A stretch of 23,056 bases of DNA, taken from assembly GCA_964403885.1 (NCBI GenBank), contig CAYOHY010000031.1, positions 1-23,056 of the forward strand. The letters are read 5' to 3'. The translations under genes were made by a program, and so were the position numbers. Within the stretch, counting starts at the first letter, position 1, and each line of letters begins with the position of its first letter. The DNA comes from CAYOHY01 sp964403885. Its GTDB lineage: Bacteria > Actinomycetota > Coriobacteriia > Anaerosomatales > PHET01. Of the stretch, positions 1-6,267 are shown one piece after another. Below the pieces are notes generated by a model that saw nothing but the letters and a program-made list of their open reading frames with translations, did not search any database and was not told where the DNA came from.

Positions 1-306
1 ATTCTGGCGTTCGCATTTCTCGCCGTCGTGCCGTTCTTCGACACGGTCGTTCTACGGGCGCTGGGGCTTTCGTTTCTGTTTGGCCGTGGATCAGAGTCGA
101 TTCAACCGGCTTCTCGGCTGGCGATCTTCCTGTCGGTGATGGTTCTTCTCCCTGCGATGCTCACGCTCGCAGTGTGTCTGAGTCCCTCGACGCCTGATGC
201 GAGCAACGTTCTCGTTGGTGCGCTGGGGATGTGTTTCCTATTCGCGCTCAGGCGCCTTCTGCACTTCATGCGATTCGCGAGGGGCGACGAGCAGTGGAAA
301 TCGTGA
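1..306 (+). CDS. Membrane protein, C-terminal part, function unknown
   Basis: The frame is open from the first base and ends with TGA at 304-306, so the gene begins left of the window and about 101 residues are visible. The sequence is strongly hydrophobic, with two or three probable membrane segments: one at the left edge, one around LAIFLSVMVLLPAMLTLAV, and one near ALGMCFLFALRRLL, followed by a basic tail. I recognise no family. Its end overlaps the start of the next gene, so the two are probably translated in sequence from one operon. An internal ATG at 28 exists, but the reading frame clearly continues upstream of it with similar composition. Confidence 0.6.
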   Translation: MLAFAFLAVVPFFDTVVLRALGLSFLFGRGSESIQPASRLAIFLSVMVLLPAMLTLAVCLSPSTPDASNVLVGALGMCFLFALRRLLHFMRFARGDEQWKS

Positions 307-1238
307 CAATCGAGCACATACAGCTTGTGTCCCTGAGCGTCGTCACCTGGGTCGTGATGGTGCTCGTGTACAGACATCCCCAGCGCGTTCAGATACTGGT
401 TGGTGCGGCGGGTCTTGTGTACTGCGTGATTGGCATTCCCGCCTGTCTTCAGGTTCCGGTCATTACGCCGTTTGTGCTCCTTTCGGCCGCATGCTCTGTG
501 TGGCTACTCGTACTGGGCGCAAGGTCTTCGGCGGCTGTCAGTGCGAACGAGGAGTACGGCGGCGGCACGCTCGCGGCGGCTCAGCGCCACGCGCATGACC
601 GTATCGCCGCTTCAGGGGGCAGACTCGAAGAGTCTGCCTACCAGCGCGCCGCTCAGCCCCTTCACGCGGGCGTGGCGACTGCGCGCAACGCGCAAGACGG
701 GCTGCCCAGGTGCGCCACATATGGCATTGGCGATGGGGATCTCACGATCGAATTGAAGTCGCCAAAGAGCGAACTACGGCCGGTCCTTGTGGTGGTGCTG
801 GTTGTTGTCGCCGCAGAGGTGCTCTTCTTCGGGCGCCTCACTCCCGAGGCGATAGTGGGCAGCACGTCCTTCTGGGCTTTGTTGCCGGTAACCGCCCTGG
901 CGCTCGTATTTGCGGTGGTCGTCGTTCTGATCACCGGGCCGCTCGCATCTCACTCGATCCGACTCGAGAAGGGCGGTCTGACGGTCCAGAGCAGACTCGG
1001 CCCGTTTCGTATTGTCATCACCAAGCGCGAGCCGTCACCTGCGGACGTCTATACCGTAGACTCGCTGGGGCCCCAGGTGAGGGTGCGCTCGGTCGAGGTG
1101 AATGGGGTCGGAGGTCAATCGCCTAGCATCCTCCTCGGCGCCAAGCTCACGGATTCAGAAGCGCACGCCATCGCCAAGTTGATGACCGACTACCTTGAGG
1201 GCGAGAGCGCGGGCGCTCCGGCCGCAGGCGTCCAGTGA
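294..1238 (+). CDS. Membrane protein with C-terminal PH-like soluble domain, function unknown
   Basis: A protein of 314 residues. I chose the GTG at 294 because GAGGGG lies nine bases upstream; a second GTG at 303 is possible, and an ATG at 231 would overlap the previous gene by 76 bases. Three membrane segments fall in about the first 80 residues, then a polar linker, then two more segments around residues 162-215. The last 90 residues are soluble, with alternating beta-type stretches (SIRLEKGGLTV, FRIVITKREP) that recall bacterial PH-like domains appended to membrane proteins. That resemblance is weak and is inference. It lies in an overlapping three-gene operon: it starts inside the upstream gene and its TGA overlaps the next GTG. 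No function can be assigned. Confidence 0.6.
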   Translation: MEIVTIEHIQLVSLSVVTWVVMVLVYRHPQRVQILVGAAGLVYCVIGIPACLQVPVITPFVLLSAACSVWLLVLGARSSAAVSANEEYGGGTLAAAQRHAHDRIAASGGRLEESAYQRAAQPLHAGVATARNAQDGLPRCATYGIGDGDLTIELKSPKSELRPVLVVVLVVVAAEVLFFGRLTPEAIVGSTSFWALLPVTALALVFAVVVVLITGPLASHSIRLEKGGLTVQSRLGPFRIVITKREPSPADVYTVDSLGPQVRVRSVEVNGVGGQSPSILLGAKLTDSEAHAIAKLMTDYLEGESAGAPAAGVQ

Positions 1239-1316
1239 CCATATCGAAGGCACAGGCGGCTCTGTCCGAGCGCACCAAGAGTCGCGTCGACCAGGTCGGC
1301 CTGACGATCGAAATGC
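1235..1316 (+). CDS. Start of an unknown gene, cut by gap 1
   Basis: A GTG at 1235 overlaps the TGA of the preceding gene (GTGA), the usual arrangement for translational coupling. The 27 visible residues (MTISKAQAALSERTKSRVDQ and a short continuation) look like a soluble, charged N-terminus. The rest is lost in the N run, so length and family are unknown. The call rests on the coupled start and the absence of stops. It could be a false frame, because only 82 bases are visible. Confidence 0.4.
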
Positions 1317-1416
1317 NNNNNNNNNNNNNNNNNNNNNNNNNNNNNNNNNNNNNNNNNNNNNNNNNNNNNNNNNNNNNNNNNNNNNNNNNNNNNNNNNNNN
1401 NNNNNNNNNNNNNNNN
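1317..1416. other. Assembly gap 1 (100 N)
   Basis: Exactly 100 N, the conventional placeholder for a scaffold gap of unknown length. It hides the 3' end of the plus-strand gene starting at 1235 and the 3' end of the minus-strand VOC gene, which converge here. Confidence 0.95.
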
Positions 1417-1782
1417 GTTGCCTTCGGTGTCGGTGAACCACGCGGACCATCCGGTGGGTGACTCGGCGATGCCGTCGATCGTCTTGAGGCCGGGCAGGTC
1501 GTACTCCTCGAAGCGGACTCCGTGGGAGCGCAGATCGTCTACCGTGGCGCGTAGGTCGTCGGTCATGAAGACCGCAGCGGTGTGCTCGGCGACGGTACGG
1601 GCGCGCTCATAAACCAAGAACGTCGTGCCCGAGCCTGCGTGAGCGAGGAACTGACCCGGCATCTCGGTGATGTCGAGTCCAAGGTCGTCGTGATAGAAGT
1701 GCTTCGCCCGCGAGAGGTCCTCGGCGGGGAGCACGGCGTGCGCTGTTGCCGTAGCGATACGGCTCATTGTTGTTGGTGTCAT
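1417..1782 (-). CDS. Glyoxalase/VOC superfamily protein, 3' end in gap 1
   Basis: About 122 residues are visible. The pattern HAVLPAEDLSRAKHFYHDDLGLD followed later by GWSAWFTDTEGN (each within one VOC repeat) is typical of the vicinal oxygen chelate fold: a metal-binding histidine on the first strand, the FY...LGL helix, and the final D-x-E-GN strand. VOC proteins include glyoxalases, dioxygenases and antibiotic-binding proteins, and the substrate here cannot be told. Family members of this single-domain type are about 125-135 residues, so only a few residues are missing in the gap. I prefer the ATG at 1782 because AAGGGG sits nine bases upstream; the ATG at 1791 directly abuts that ribosome-binding site. 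The upstream palindrome suggests repressor control. Confidence 0.85.
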
Positions 1783-1814
1783 GGTTGACATCCCCTTTCA
1801 CATACGTGTGCTAT

Positions 1815-1830
1815 ATACCCACACGGGTAT
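1815..1830. promoter_or_regulatory. Palindrome ATACCC-N4-GGGTAT in the VOC gene promoter
   Basis: A perfect inverted repeat, ATACCC ACAC GGGTAT, lies about 33 bases before the VOC start. It overlaps an A/T-rich minus-strand -10-like stretch (TATATA), and a second overlapping inverted repeat, GTGTG-N9-CACAC, spans 1806-1824. ATACCC/GGGTAT arms resemble boxes bound by CsoR/CstR-type repressors. The match is by eye only, and no such regulator gene is in the window. Confidence 0.5.
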
Positions 1831-1924
1831 CGCGCGTCACCGCCGATCGCGCGCAGATTGAGAGGGCGCCCCTCGCATCGGGAAATCATTCCGAAGCATT
1901 TGTGGAGTTCCTGTGTGCCGAGGC

Positions 1925-1949
1925 ACGGAATTCGCAATCCCCATTCCGT
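1925..1949. repeat. Inverted repeat ACGGAAT-N11-ATTCCGT
   Basis: Perfect seven-base arms at 1925-1931 and 1943-1949 lie upstream of the GGDEF/HD-GYP gene. A third copy of ATTCCG lies at about 1888-1893, inside a looser dyad. The arm spacing of about two helical turns centre to centre fits a dimeric regulator site. No regulator is identified. Confidence 0.35.
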
Positions 1950-1983
1950 TCACCCGTTGTTTTAGGTTGGGGCGGAGTAGGGC

Positions 1984-4176
1984 TTGAGGTTCTCGCACCG
2001 AGAAGGAGTGATGTGGGCCGCCTTTGGTGGCTTCATCGCCGCGTACCTCGCCGTCTTCGCGGTCTTTGGCGGTTCGGCGGCCGCACCTGCGCTTCTGGGA
2101 ATCGCCTACCTGTCGGTTGCTGCCATGGCGGTGTTGGCGTCAGTTCGAGCCGTCAGGGTCACCACAGGGATCGAGCGTCGGGTCTGGACGTTCTTGGCGT
2201 GTGCGGTCTCCTTGTTGGCACTTGGCGACTTCGTCTGGATCACGGGCGGGCTCATCGGCGGATTCGTCGGCGACGGCATGGTGAGGGCGTCGTACGTCGC
2301 CTATGGCCTCTCGAACGTTCCGGTCGCGCTGTACGTGGTGACGCTGCTGGGTGCGGCGTTGTCCGGCGCGCCGCTGCTGACCAAGGCACGCTACGCACTC
2401 GATCTGGTGATCGCCGTCGTGTTTGTTGGCGCGATCACGCTCGTGATGATCTTGCTGCCCCAACTGCCCGCAGCTCCCAGCTTCGCCAGCTGGCTTCTCG
2501 ACTCGGCGCTCACGCTGGCCGGGGTCTTCGCGTTCGTCGCCCTGCTCGCCTCGATCCTTGAGAGCAACGAGCGGCTCTGGCAGCGGTGGGAAGCCAAGAT
2601 CCTCATGGCCATCGGCCTGTTCGTTTTCGCTGACATCGTGAGCGACATGCTCAGCCGCGTGTCCACCATCAATCCGGGAACCGCGACCGGTGCGCTGAGC
2701 GACATCGTGTGGATGTGCGGCTACTTCGCGCTCGCGGTGGCTGCGAGTCAGCGCGCGCACGCGCAGGCGGAGGCCTCAGGGCTGCCCACCATGGCGCACG
2801 CGCGTCGGGGCAGGCTGCGCTGGTACGACGTGGCGATCGCCTCGTCGCTGACGCTCGTGGTCCCGTTCGTGTTGTTCCAGGCGCGCTACAGCCGGCTGGG
2901 CGACTTCGAGTACTGGGTGCTCGGCATCTCGTCGTTCGTGGTTGCGGCACTCGTCATCGTGCGCTCAGTGGTGCTCACCTCCGAGAACGGCAACCTGCTC
3001 GTTCACACGGTGGTCGACCCGCTCACCGGCGCCTACAATCACCGCTACTTCCAGGAGCGCGTCGCCGTCGAGGTGGAGCGCGCACGCCGAGGCGTCGAGT
3101 CCGTGAGCGTCGTGCTGATCGACATCGACGGGTTCTCGGCGGTCAATGAGCGCTTTGGGCACCAGCGCGGGGACCAGTGCCTCGTGCGGTTGTCCGAGGT
3201 GCTCAGGATGCACGAGCGTGTGACGGACACGGTGTGCCGCATGGGTGGCGACGAGTTCGCGATCATCATGCCGTCGACCGATGCGACGCAGGCTGCGGAG
3301 CGCGCGGCAGCGATGCAGGAGGCGCTCGCCACCGACCGCGATCTGGATGACTGCGTGGAGACCGTCTCGGTGGGCATCGCGGCGTACCCGGAGCATGCGA
3401 CGGACCGAACGGCGCTCGTGGCCAAGGCCGAGGGTGCGCTCTACTGGGCGCGGGCGACCGGACTTGGCAACGTGGTGGTCTACGACGACCAGGTGGTCGA
3501 GGCGCTGACCCCTGAAGAGCGCCTGCATCTGGCCGAGGAGCAGTCCTACATGCAGACCGTCGAGGCGCTCGCCGCGGCCGTCGACGCGCGCGACCAGTAC
3601 ACGCAGCACCACTCCCGCAACGTCTCGCGCCTGGCGGGTCACCTCGCTACCGAGCTGGGCATGGAGCCCAACCGCGTGCGCCTGATCGAGATCGCCGGCC
3701 TGCTGCACGACGTGGGCAAGATCGGCGTGCCGGACACCATCTTGCGCAAGCCCGGTCGCCTGACCGAGGAGGAGCGCCGCAAGATCGAGGAGCACCCGGA
3801 CCTTGGGCAGCGGATCCTCAACGCCACGGTCTTCAAGGAGATCTTGCCGTGGGTGCTGTCGCACCACGAGCGTTGGGACGGCCAGGGATACCCGCAGGGA
3901 CTCCTGGGCGATGAGATCCCGTACGAGGCGCGGCTGCTCGCGGTGTGCGACGCCTACGACGCGATGGTCTCGGACCGCCCGTACCGTACCGGGATGCCCC
4001 ACGCCGAGGCCGTTGCCGAGATCGAGCGCTGCGCCGGGGCCCAGTTCGACAGCGAAGTGGTAGCGGTGTTCTGCTCGATGTGCGCGGCGGGAAAGATCGC
4101 GCCGGTGCTGCCGGCCGAGACCCAGCCGGGGTCGTTGCGCGGGTTCGCGGTAGCGCTGCAGCCCAACGCCGACTAA
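1984..4176 (+). CDS. Membrane GGDEF and HD-GYP cyclic-di-GMP protein
   Basis: A protein of 730 residues. About residues 10-335 form a polytopic membrane sensor of roughly nine segments that I do not recognise as a named domain. A diguanylate cyclase domain follows: GGDEF is intact at 421-425, and an RxxD inhibitory site (R412-D415) sits exactly five residues before it, so the cyclase is probably active and product-inhibited. The C-terminal HD-GYP phosphodiesterase domain has LLHDVGKIG (H575, D576), HHERWDGQGYP (GYP at 635-637) and the CDAYDAM motif, so c-di-GMP hydrolysis is also expected. Start choice is uncertain: TTG 1984 has GGAG six bases upstream, whereas ATG 2011 has AAGGAG only two bases away. 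The downstream YkgJ-like gene starts after ten bases but carries its own promoter motif. Confidence 0.92.
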   Translation: MRFSHREGVMWAAFGGFIAAYLAVFAVFGGSAAAPALLGIAYLSVAAMAVLASVRAVRVTTGIERRVWTFLACAVSLLALGDFVWITGGLIGGFVGDGMVRASYVAYGLSNVPVALYVVTLLGAALSGAPLLTKARYALDLVIAVVFVGAITLVMILLPQLPAAPSFASWLLDSALTLAGVFAFVALLASILESNERLWQRWEAKILMAIGLFVFADIVSDMLSRVSTINPGTATGALSDIVWMCGYFALAVAASQRAHAQAEASGLPTMAHARRGRLRWYDVAIASSLTLVVPFVLFQARYSRLGDFEYWVLGISSFVVAALVIVRSVVLTSENGNLLVHTVVDPLTGAYNHRYFQERVAVEVERARRGVESVSVVLIDIDGFSAVNERFGHQRGDQCLVRLSEVLRMHERVTDTVCRMGGDEFAIIMPSTDATQAAERAAAMQEALATDRDLDDCVETVSVGIAAYPEHATDRTALVAKAEGALYWARATGLGNVVVYDDQVVEALTPEERLHLAEEQSYMQTVEALAAAVDARDQYTQHHSRNVSRLAGHLATELGMEPNRVRLIEIAGLLHDVGKIGVPDTILRKPGRLTEEERRKIEEHPDLGQRILNATVFKEILPWVLSHHERWDGQGYPQGLLGDEIPYEARLLAVCDAYDAMVSDRPYRTGMPHAEAVAEIERCAGAQFDSEVVAVFCSMCAAGKIAPVLPAETQPGSLRGFAVALQPNAD

Positions 4177-4179
4177 CCT
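4174..4179 (+). promoter_or_regulatory. Leaderless-type -10 element TAACCT before the YkgJ-like gene
   Basis: TAACCT fits TANNNT and is followed by exactly seven bases and then ATG at 4187, as in leaderless actinobacterial transcripts. It overlaps the stop codon of the upstream gene. There is no ribosome-binding site in the seven-base interval. Confidence 0.45.
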
Positions 4180-4186
4180 TGGCGGC

Positions 4187-4600
4187 ATGACTCTCTCGCC
4201 CCAACCTCATCCCGAGGAGAACTTCGACCTGTGCAACGAGTGCGGCGGCCTGTGCTGCGCGCTCTACCTCGCCAACGACGAGGACGGGGAGTACGCCGGC
4301 GACGGCTGGCTGCCGGAGTACATCGACCTGTGGATCGAGCGGCTCACGGGAAGCGGCGCGCTGGTGATCGGGCCTGATGGCGAGATGCTGCCCGGTGTAC
4401 CGGGTGTGGCACCGCTGCACGACCCGCGCGTAAGCCACCTGCCCACCGCTCAAGGCGAGGCGTACCGAGCGACGTTGCCCGCGTGGGTGGACGTGCGCAA
4501 ATGCCAGTTCTGCCACCCGGACACCGGCTGTCTGTTGCCGCGCGAGTACCGCGCGCCCATCTGCCGCGAGTGGGTCTGCGAGCTCTGGCCCGCCGAGTAG
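4187..4600 (+). CDS. Cysteine-rich YkgJ-like putative metal-binding protein
   Basis: A protein of 137 residues with nine conserved-looking cysteines in two clusters: C16-x2-C19-x3-C23-C24 at the N-terminus (CNECGGLCC), and C106, C109, C115, C126 and C131 near the C-terminus, within GCLLPREYRAPICREWVC. This arrangement, especially CxxCxxxCC followed by GC-x-LP-xxYRP-x-C-R-x-W-x-C, matches the YkgJ family (former UPF0153), predicted to bind zinc or an iron-sulfur centre. Its biochemical role is unknown. The central portion is acidic and lacks membrane segments, so it should be cytoplasmic. It may be transcribed from its own promoter, although it follows the c-di-GMP gene by ten bases. Confidence 0.8.
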   Translation: MTLSPQPHPEENFDLCNECGGLCCALYLANDEDGEYAGDGWLPEYIDLWIERLTGSGALVIGPDGEMLPGVPGVAPLHDPRVSHLPTAQGEAYRATLPAWVDVRKCQFCHPDTGCLLPREYRAPICREWVCELWPAE

Positions 4601-4637
4601 GTGCTCGCGGGTCCGCGCTGGCGATCCCGGCTGCGCT

Positions 4638-4865
4638 CTACGATCCCGGTCTGAGCAGCCTCGCGTCGAACCCCGCGCCGCGCACGGCGAGCAAGATCTT
4701 CTCGGCGTTGGTGTAGCGGTCGTCGAACATGACCGAGACGATGCCGGCCGACTTCACGGCGGCGACCTTCGCCACTCCGGTCACGGCGCTCACCGCTGCG
4801 ATCGCCATGTCGCTCGCCCACTCGGTGGACAGGCCTGCGGTCTTGAGATGTATCGCTCGAAGCAT
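4638..4865 (-). CDS. HMA-fold protein lacking the metal-binding CxxC
   Basis: A protein of 75 residues whose length and pattern match heavy-metal-associated (Atx1/CopZ-like) domains: a first strand LRAIHLKTAGLS, a helix ending in AVSAVTGVAKVAAV, a strand GIVSVMFDDRYTNAEKILLAVRGAG (seen in parts) and a terminal FDARLL strand. In metal carriers the loop after the first strand reads GMxCxxC; here it reads GLSTEWAS, so both cysteines are replaced (T14, A17). It probably does not carry copper or mercury in the usual way. It lies downstream of the GyrI-like gene, with GAGGAGG ten bases before the ATG, and is convergent with the YkgJ-like gene. Confidence 0.75.
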   Translation of the reverse strand: MLRAIHLKTAGLSTEWASDMAIAAVSAVTGVAKVAAVKSAGIVSVMFDDRYTNAEKILLAVRGAGFDARLLRPGS

Positions 4866-4888
4866 CGTTGATGGCCCTCCTCGTCGTG

Positions 4889-4923
4889 CCCGCAGGCGGC
4901 GATCCGATCACGTCGCCTGCGGG
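4889..4923. repeat. Long hairpin upstream of the HMA-like gene
   Basis: Arms CCCGCAGGCG (4889-4898) and CGCCTGCGGG (4914-4923) are perfect complements. Three further pairs (one G-U) extend the stem to 13 base pairs around a nine-base loop. On the minus strand it ends about 23 bases before the HMA-like ATG and just before GAGGAGG. No T-run follows in either direction, so it is not a standard intrinsic terminator. It may end or stabilise the GyrI-like transcript, or shape the leader of the HMA-like gene. Confidence 0.55.
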
Positions 4924-4936
4924 CAACATGAGCATC

Positions 4937-5036
4937 NNNNNNNNNNNNNNNNNNNNNNNNNNNNNNNNNNNNNNNNNNNNNNNNNNNNNNNNNNNNNNNN
5001 NNNNNNNNNNNNNNNNNNNNNNNNNNNNNNNNNNNN
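4937..5036. other. Assembly gap 2 (100 N)
   Basis: Exactly 100 N. It removes the C-terminal end of the minus-strand GyrI-like gene. Relatives of that type run about 50-60 residues further, so the true gap is probably longer than 100 bases. Confidence 0.95.
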
Positions 5037-5493
5037 TCTCGGCCGAGTAGGGGCCAAGGTGCAGGATCTGCACGCACCGCCCTTCCGAGAAGGTCTGGAC
5101 GCGGATGTCGGAGACGCGGGGCAGGCGCTTCTTGGCGGCGACCTTCTCGCGCACGGCTTCCACGAACTCGCGGTCGATGTCGTCGGGCAGCATGATCTGC
5201 AGACGCCACTCGGGACTGCCGGCGCCCGCTCGCTCGCGCTGCTTCGCGCTGAAGTACAACCCCTCGAGCGGCATGACCTGGTAGATGAGGTCGAGCCGCT
5301 TCTTGGCTTCGAACTTCACGTGGTAGGCGAGCGCGAACAGCGACTCGACCGCCTCCTGGAACGGCTCGCTGCCCGGCTTGCCGTGGCCCTCGAGCATCAG
5401 GAAGCGCAGCGGCGGCACGTCGACGAGCGCCGGCACCTTCGCGCTGGGCTTGTAGAGGACGGCGTACTGTTTGCGCAGGTCGAGCGTGGTCAT
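5037..5493 (-). CDS. GyrI-like small-molecule-binding protein, 3' end in gap 2
   Basis: 152 residues are visible. The features PPLRFLMLEGHGKPGSEPFQ, FALAYHVKFEAKK, YQVMPLEGLYF and EGRCVQILHLGPYSAE are characteristic of the stand-alone GyrI-like (SOUL/GyrI fold) family of about 200 residues that follows the COG4832 pattern. Members of this fold bind small hydrophobic or cationic compounds, and some hydrolyse toxins; the ligand here is unknown. The ATG at 5493 is the first in frame after an apparent minus-strand -10 element (TACGAT at 5526-5531). It is divergent from the TetR gene, so the TetR operators could also affect it. A second, different GyrI-like gene lies at 18256-18723. Confidence 0.82.
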
Positions 5494-5525
5494 GAGAGCG
5501 GCCTTGGGGTAGGGGTCGTGGGTAC

Positions 5526-5531
5526 ATCGTA
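5526..5531 (-). promoter_or_regulatory. Candidate -10 element TACGAT for the GyrI-like gene
   Basis: On the minus strand TACGAT fits TANNNT and lies 32 bases before the ATG at 5493, which would give a 5' leader of about 25 bases. I see no clear -35 element. Confidence 0.35.
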
Positions 5532-5575
5532 GCGCGACGGGGGCGGCTTGGTCGCGGGTCTTCTCGGCAATGTAT

Positions 5576-5634
5576 GCAAGTACTTGCTTGACTTGTGTCG
5601 GATGTGGGTACAGAATGCAAGCACGTACTTACAT
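5576..5634 (+). promoter_or_regulatory. Promoter with two operator palindromes for the TetR operon
   Basis: A -35 element TTGACT (5588-5593) and a -10-like CAGAAT (5611-5616) are separated by 17 bases. A perfect 12-base palindrome, GCAAGTACTTGC (5576-5587), abuts the -35. A 20-base imperfect palindrome, ATGCAAGCACGTACTTACAT (5615-5634, 16 of 20 positions symmetric), overlaps the -10 and the start site. Both share the half-site GCAAG. This is the expected layout for autorepression by the TetR protein encoded directly downstream. Confidence 0.75.
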
Positions 5635-5655
5635 CTTGTACCCGAGGGAGCCCCG

Positions 5656-6267
5656 ATGAGCGCCGCCGCCGACACCACCGCGAGAATCCTTTCCGCCGCC
5701 GCAGAGCTGATCGCCGAGCGCGGCTACGCGGCCACCACTACGCGCGGCATCGCCGAGCGGGCGGGCGTCAACGAGGTCACGCTGTTCCGCAAGTTCAAGA
5801 ACAAGCAGGGCATCTTGCGCGCGTTGGGGGAGTCGTGGGAGGGCAGCATGGCGGGGTTCGCGGTCGAGCACCTGCCCGAGCCCGAGGACACCCGCGGCAC
5901 CCTTGAGGCGCTCGCGCACATCGAGGTGGCGCAGGCGGCCGCTGCCGGGCCGGTCGCGATGCGGCTCGCGCTGGACGCCCGCACGTCGCCCGAGGTCGCC
6001 GAGATCATGATGGGCGGCCCCGACGACAACTTCGCCGGGCTGGCCGCCTACCTCGCGGAGCGCCAGGCCGCCGGCGACCTGCGCGACGATCTCGCACCCG
6101 CGGTGATGGCCGAGGCGTTCTTCGCGCTCACGTCGCAGGTGATCATGTCGCGCCAGGTCCTGCGAGGCACCTCGGCGCCGGCCTACGACATGCCGCTCGA
6201 AGGAGCCGCCGCCCAGCTTCTCGAGGTGTTCCTCGACGGCGTCGCCGTGAGGGGTGAGCGGTCATGA
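5656..6267 (+). CDS. TetR-family transcriptional repressor
   Basis: A protein of 203 residues. An N-terminal DNA-binding domain is clear: TTARILSAAAELIAERGYAA, then TTRGIAERAGVNEVTLFRKFKNK, which is the helix-turn-helix and its following helix (about residues 8-55). The remainder is a helical ligand-binding and dimerisation domain of normal length. I chose the ATG at 5656, preceded by GAGGGAG, although the frame is open 36 codons further up; that upstream part covers the promoter and operators and is not protein-like. The stop overlaps the next start (ATGA at 6264-6267), coupling it to the flavodoxin gene. It probably represses its own operon through the sites at 5576-5634; the inducer is unknown. 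Confidence 0.92.
   Translation: MSAAADTTARILSAAAELIAERGYAATTTRGIAERAGVNEVTLFRKFKNKQGILRALGESWEGSMAGFAVEHLPEPEDTRGTLEALAHIEVAQAAAAGPVAMRLALDARTSPEVAEIMMGGPDDNFAGLAAYLAERQAAGDLRDDLAPAVMAEAFFALTSQVIMSRQVLRGTSAPAYDMPLEGAAAQLLEVFLDGVAVRGERS

Noticed and set aside
1801..2010. Cyclic-di-GMP riboswitch before the GGDEF/HD-GYP gene
   Set aside because: No GEMM-type conserved core or tetraloop-receptor pattern is visible; only short dyads were found.
2965..4188. Minus-strand open frame of about 400 codons under the GGDEF/HD-GYP gene
   Set aside because: Arginine- and histidine-rich shadow of a clearly coding plus-strand gene with intact catalytic motifs.
5548..5655. Longer TetR protein starting at 5548
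   Set aside because: The extra residues translate the promoter and operator palindromes, and a good ribosome-binding site precedes ATG 5656.
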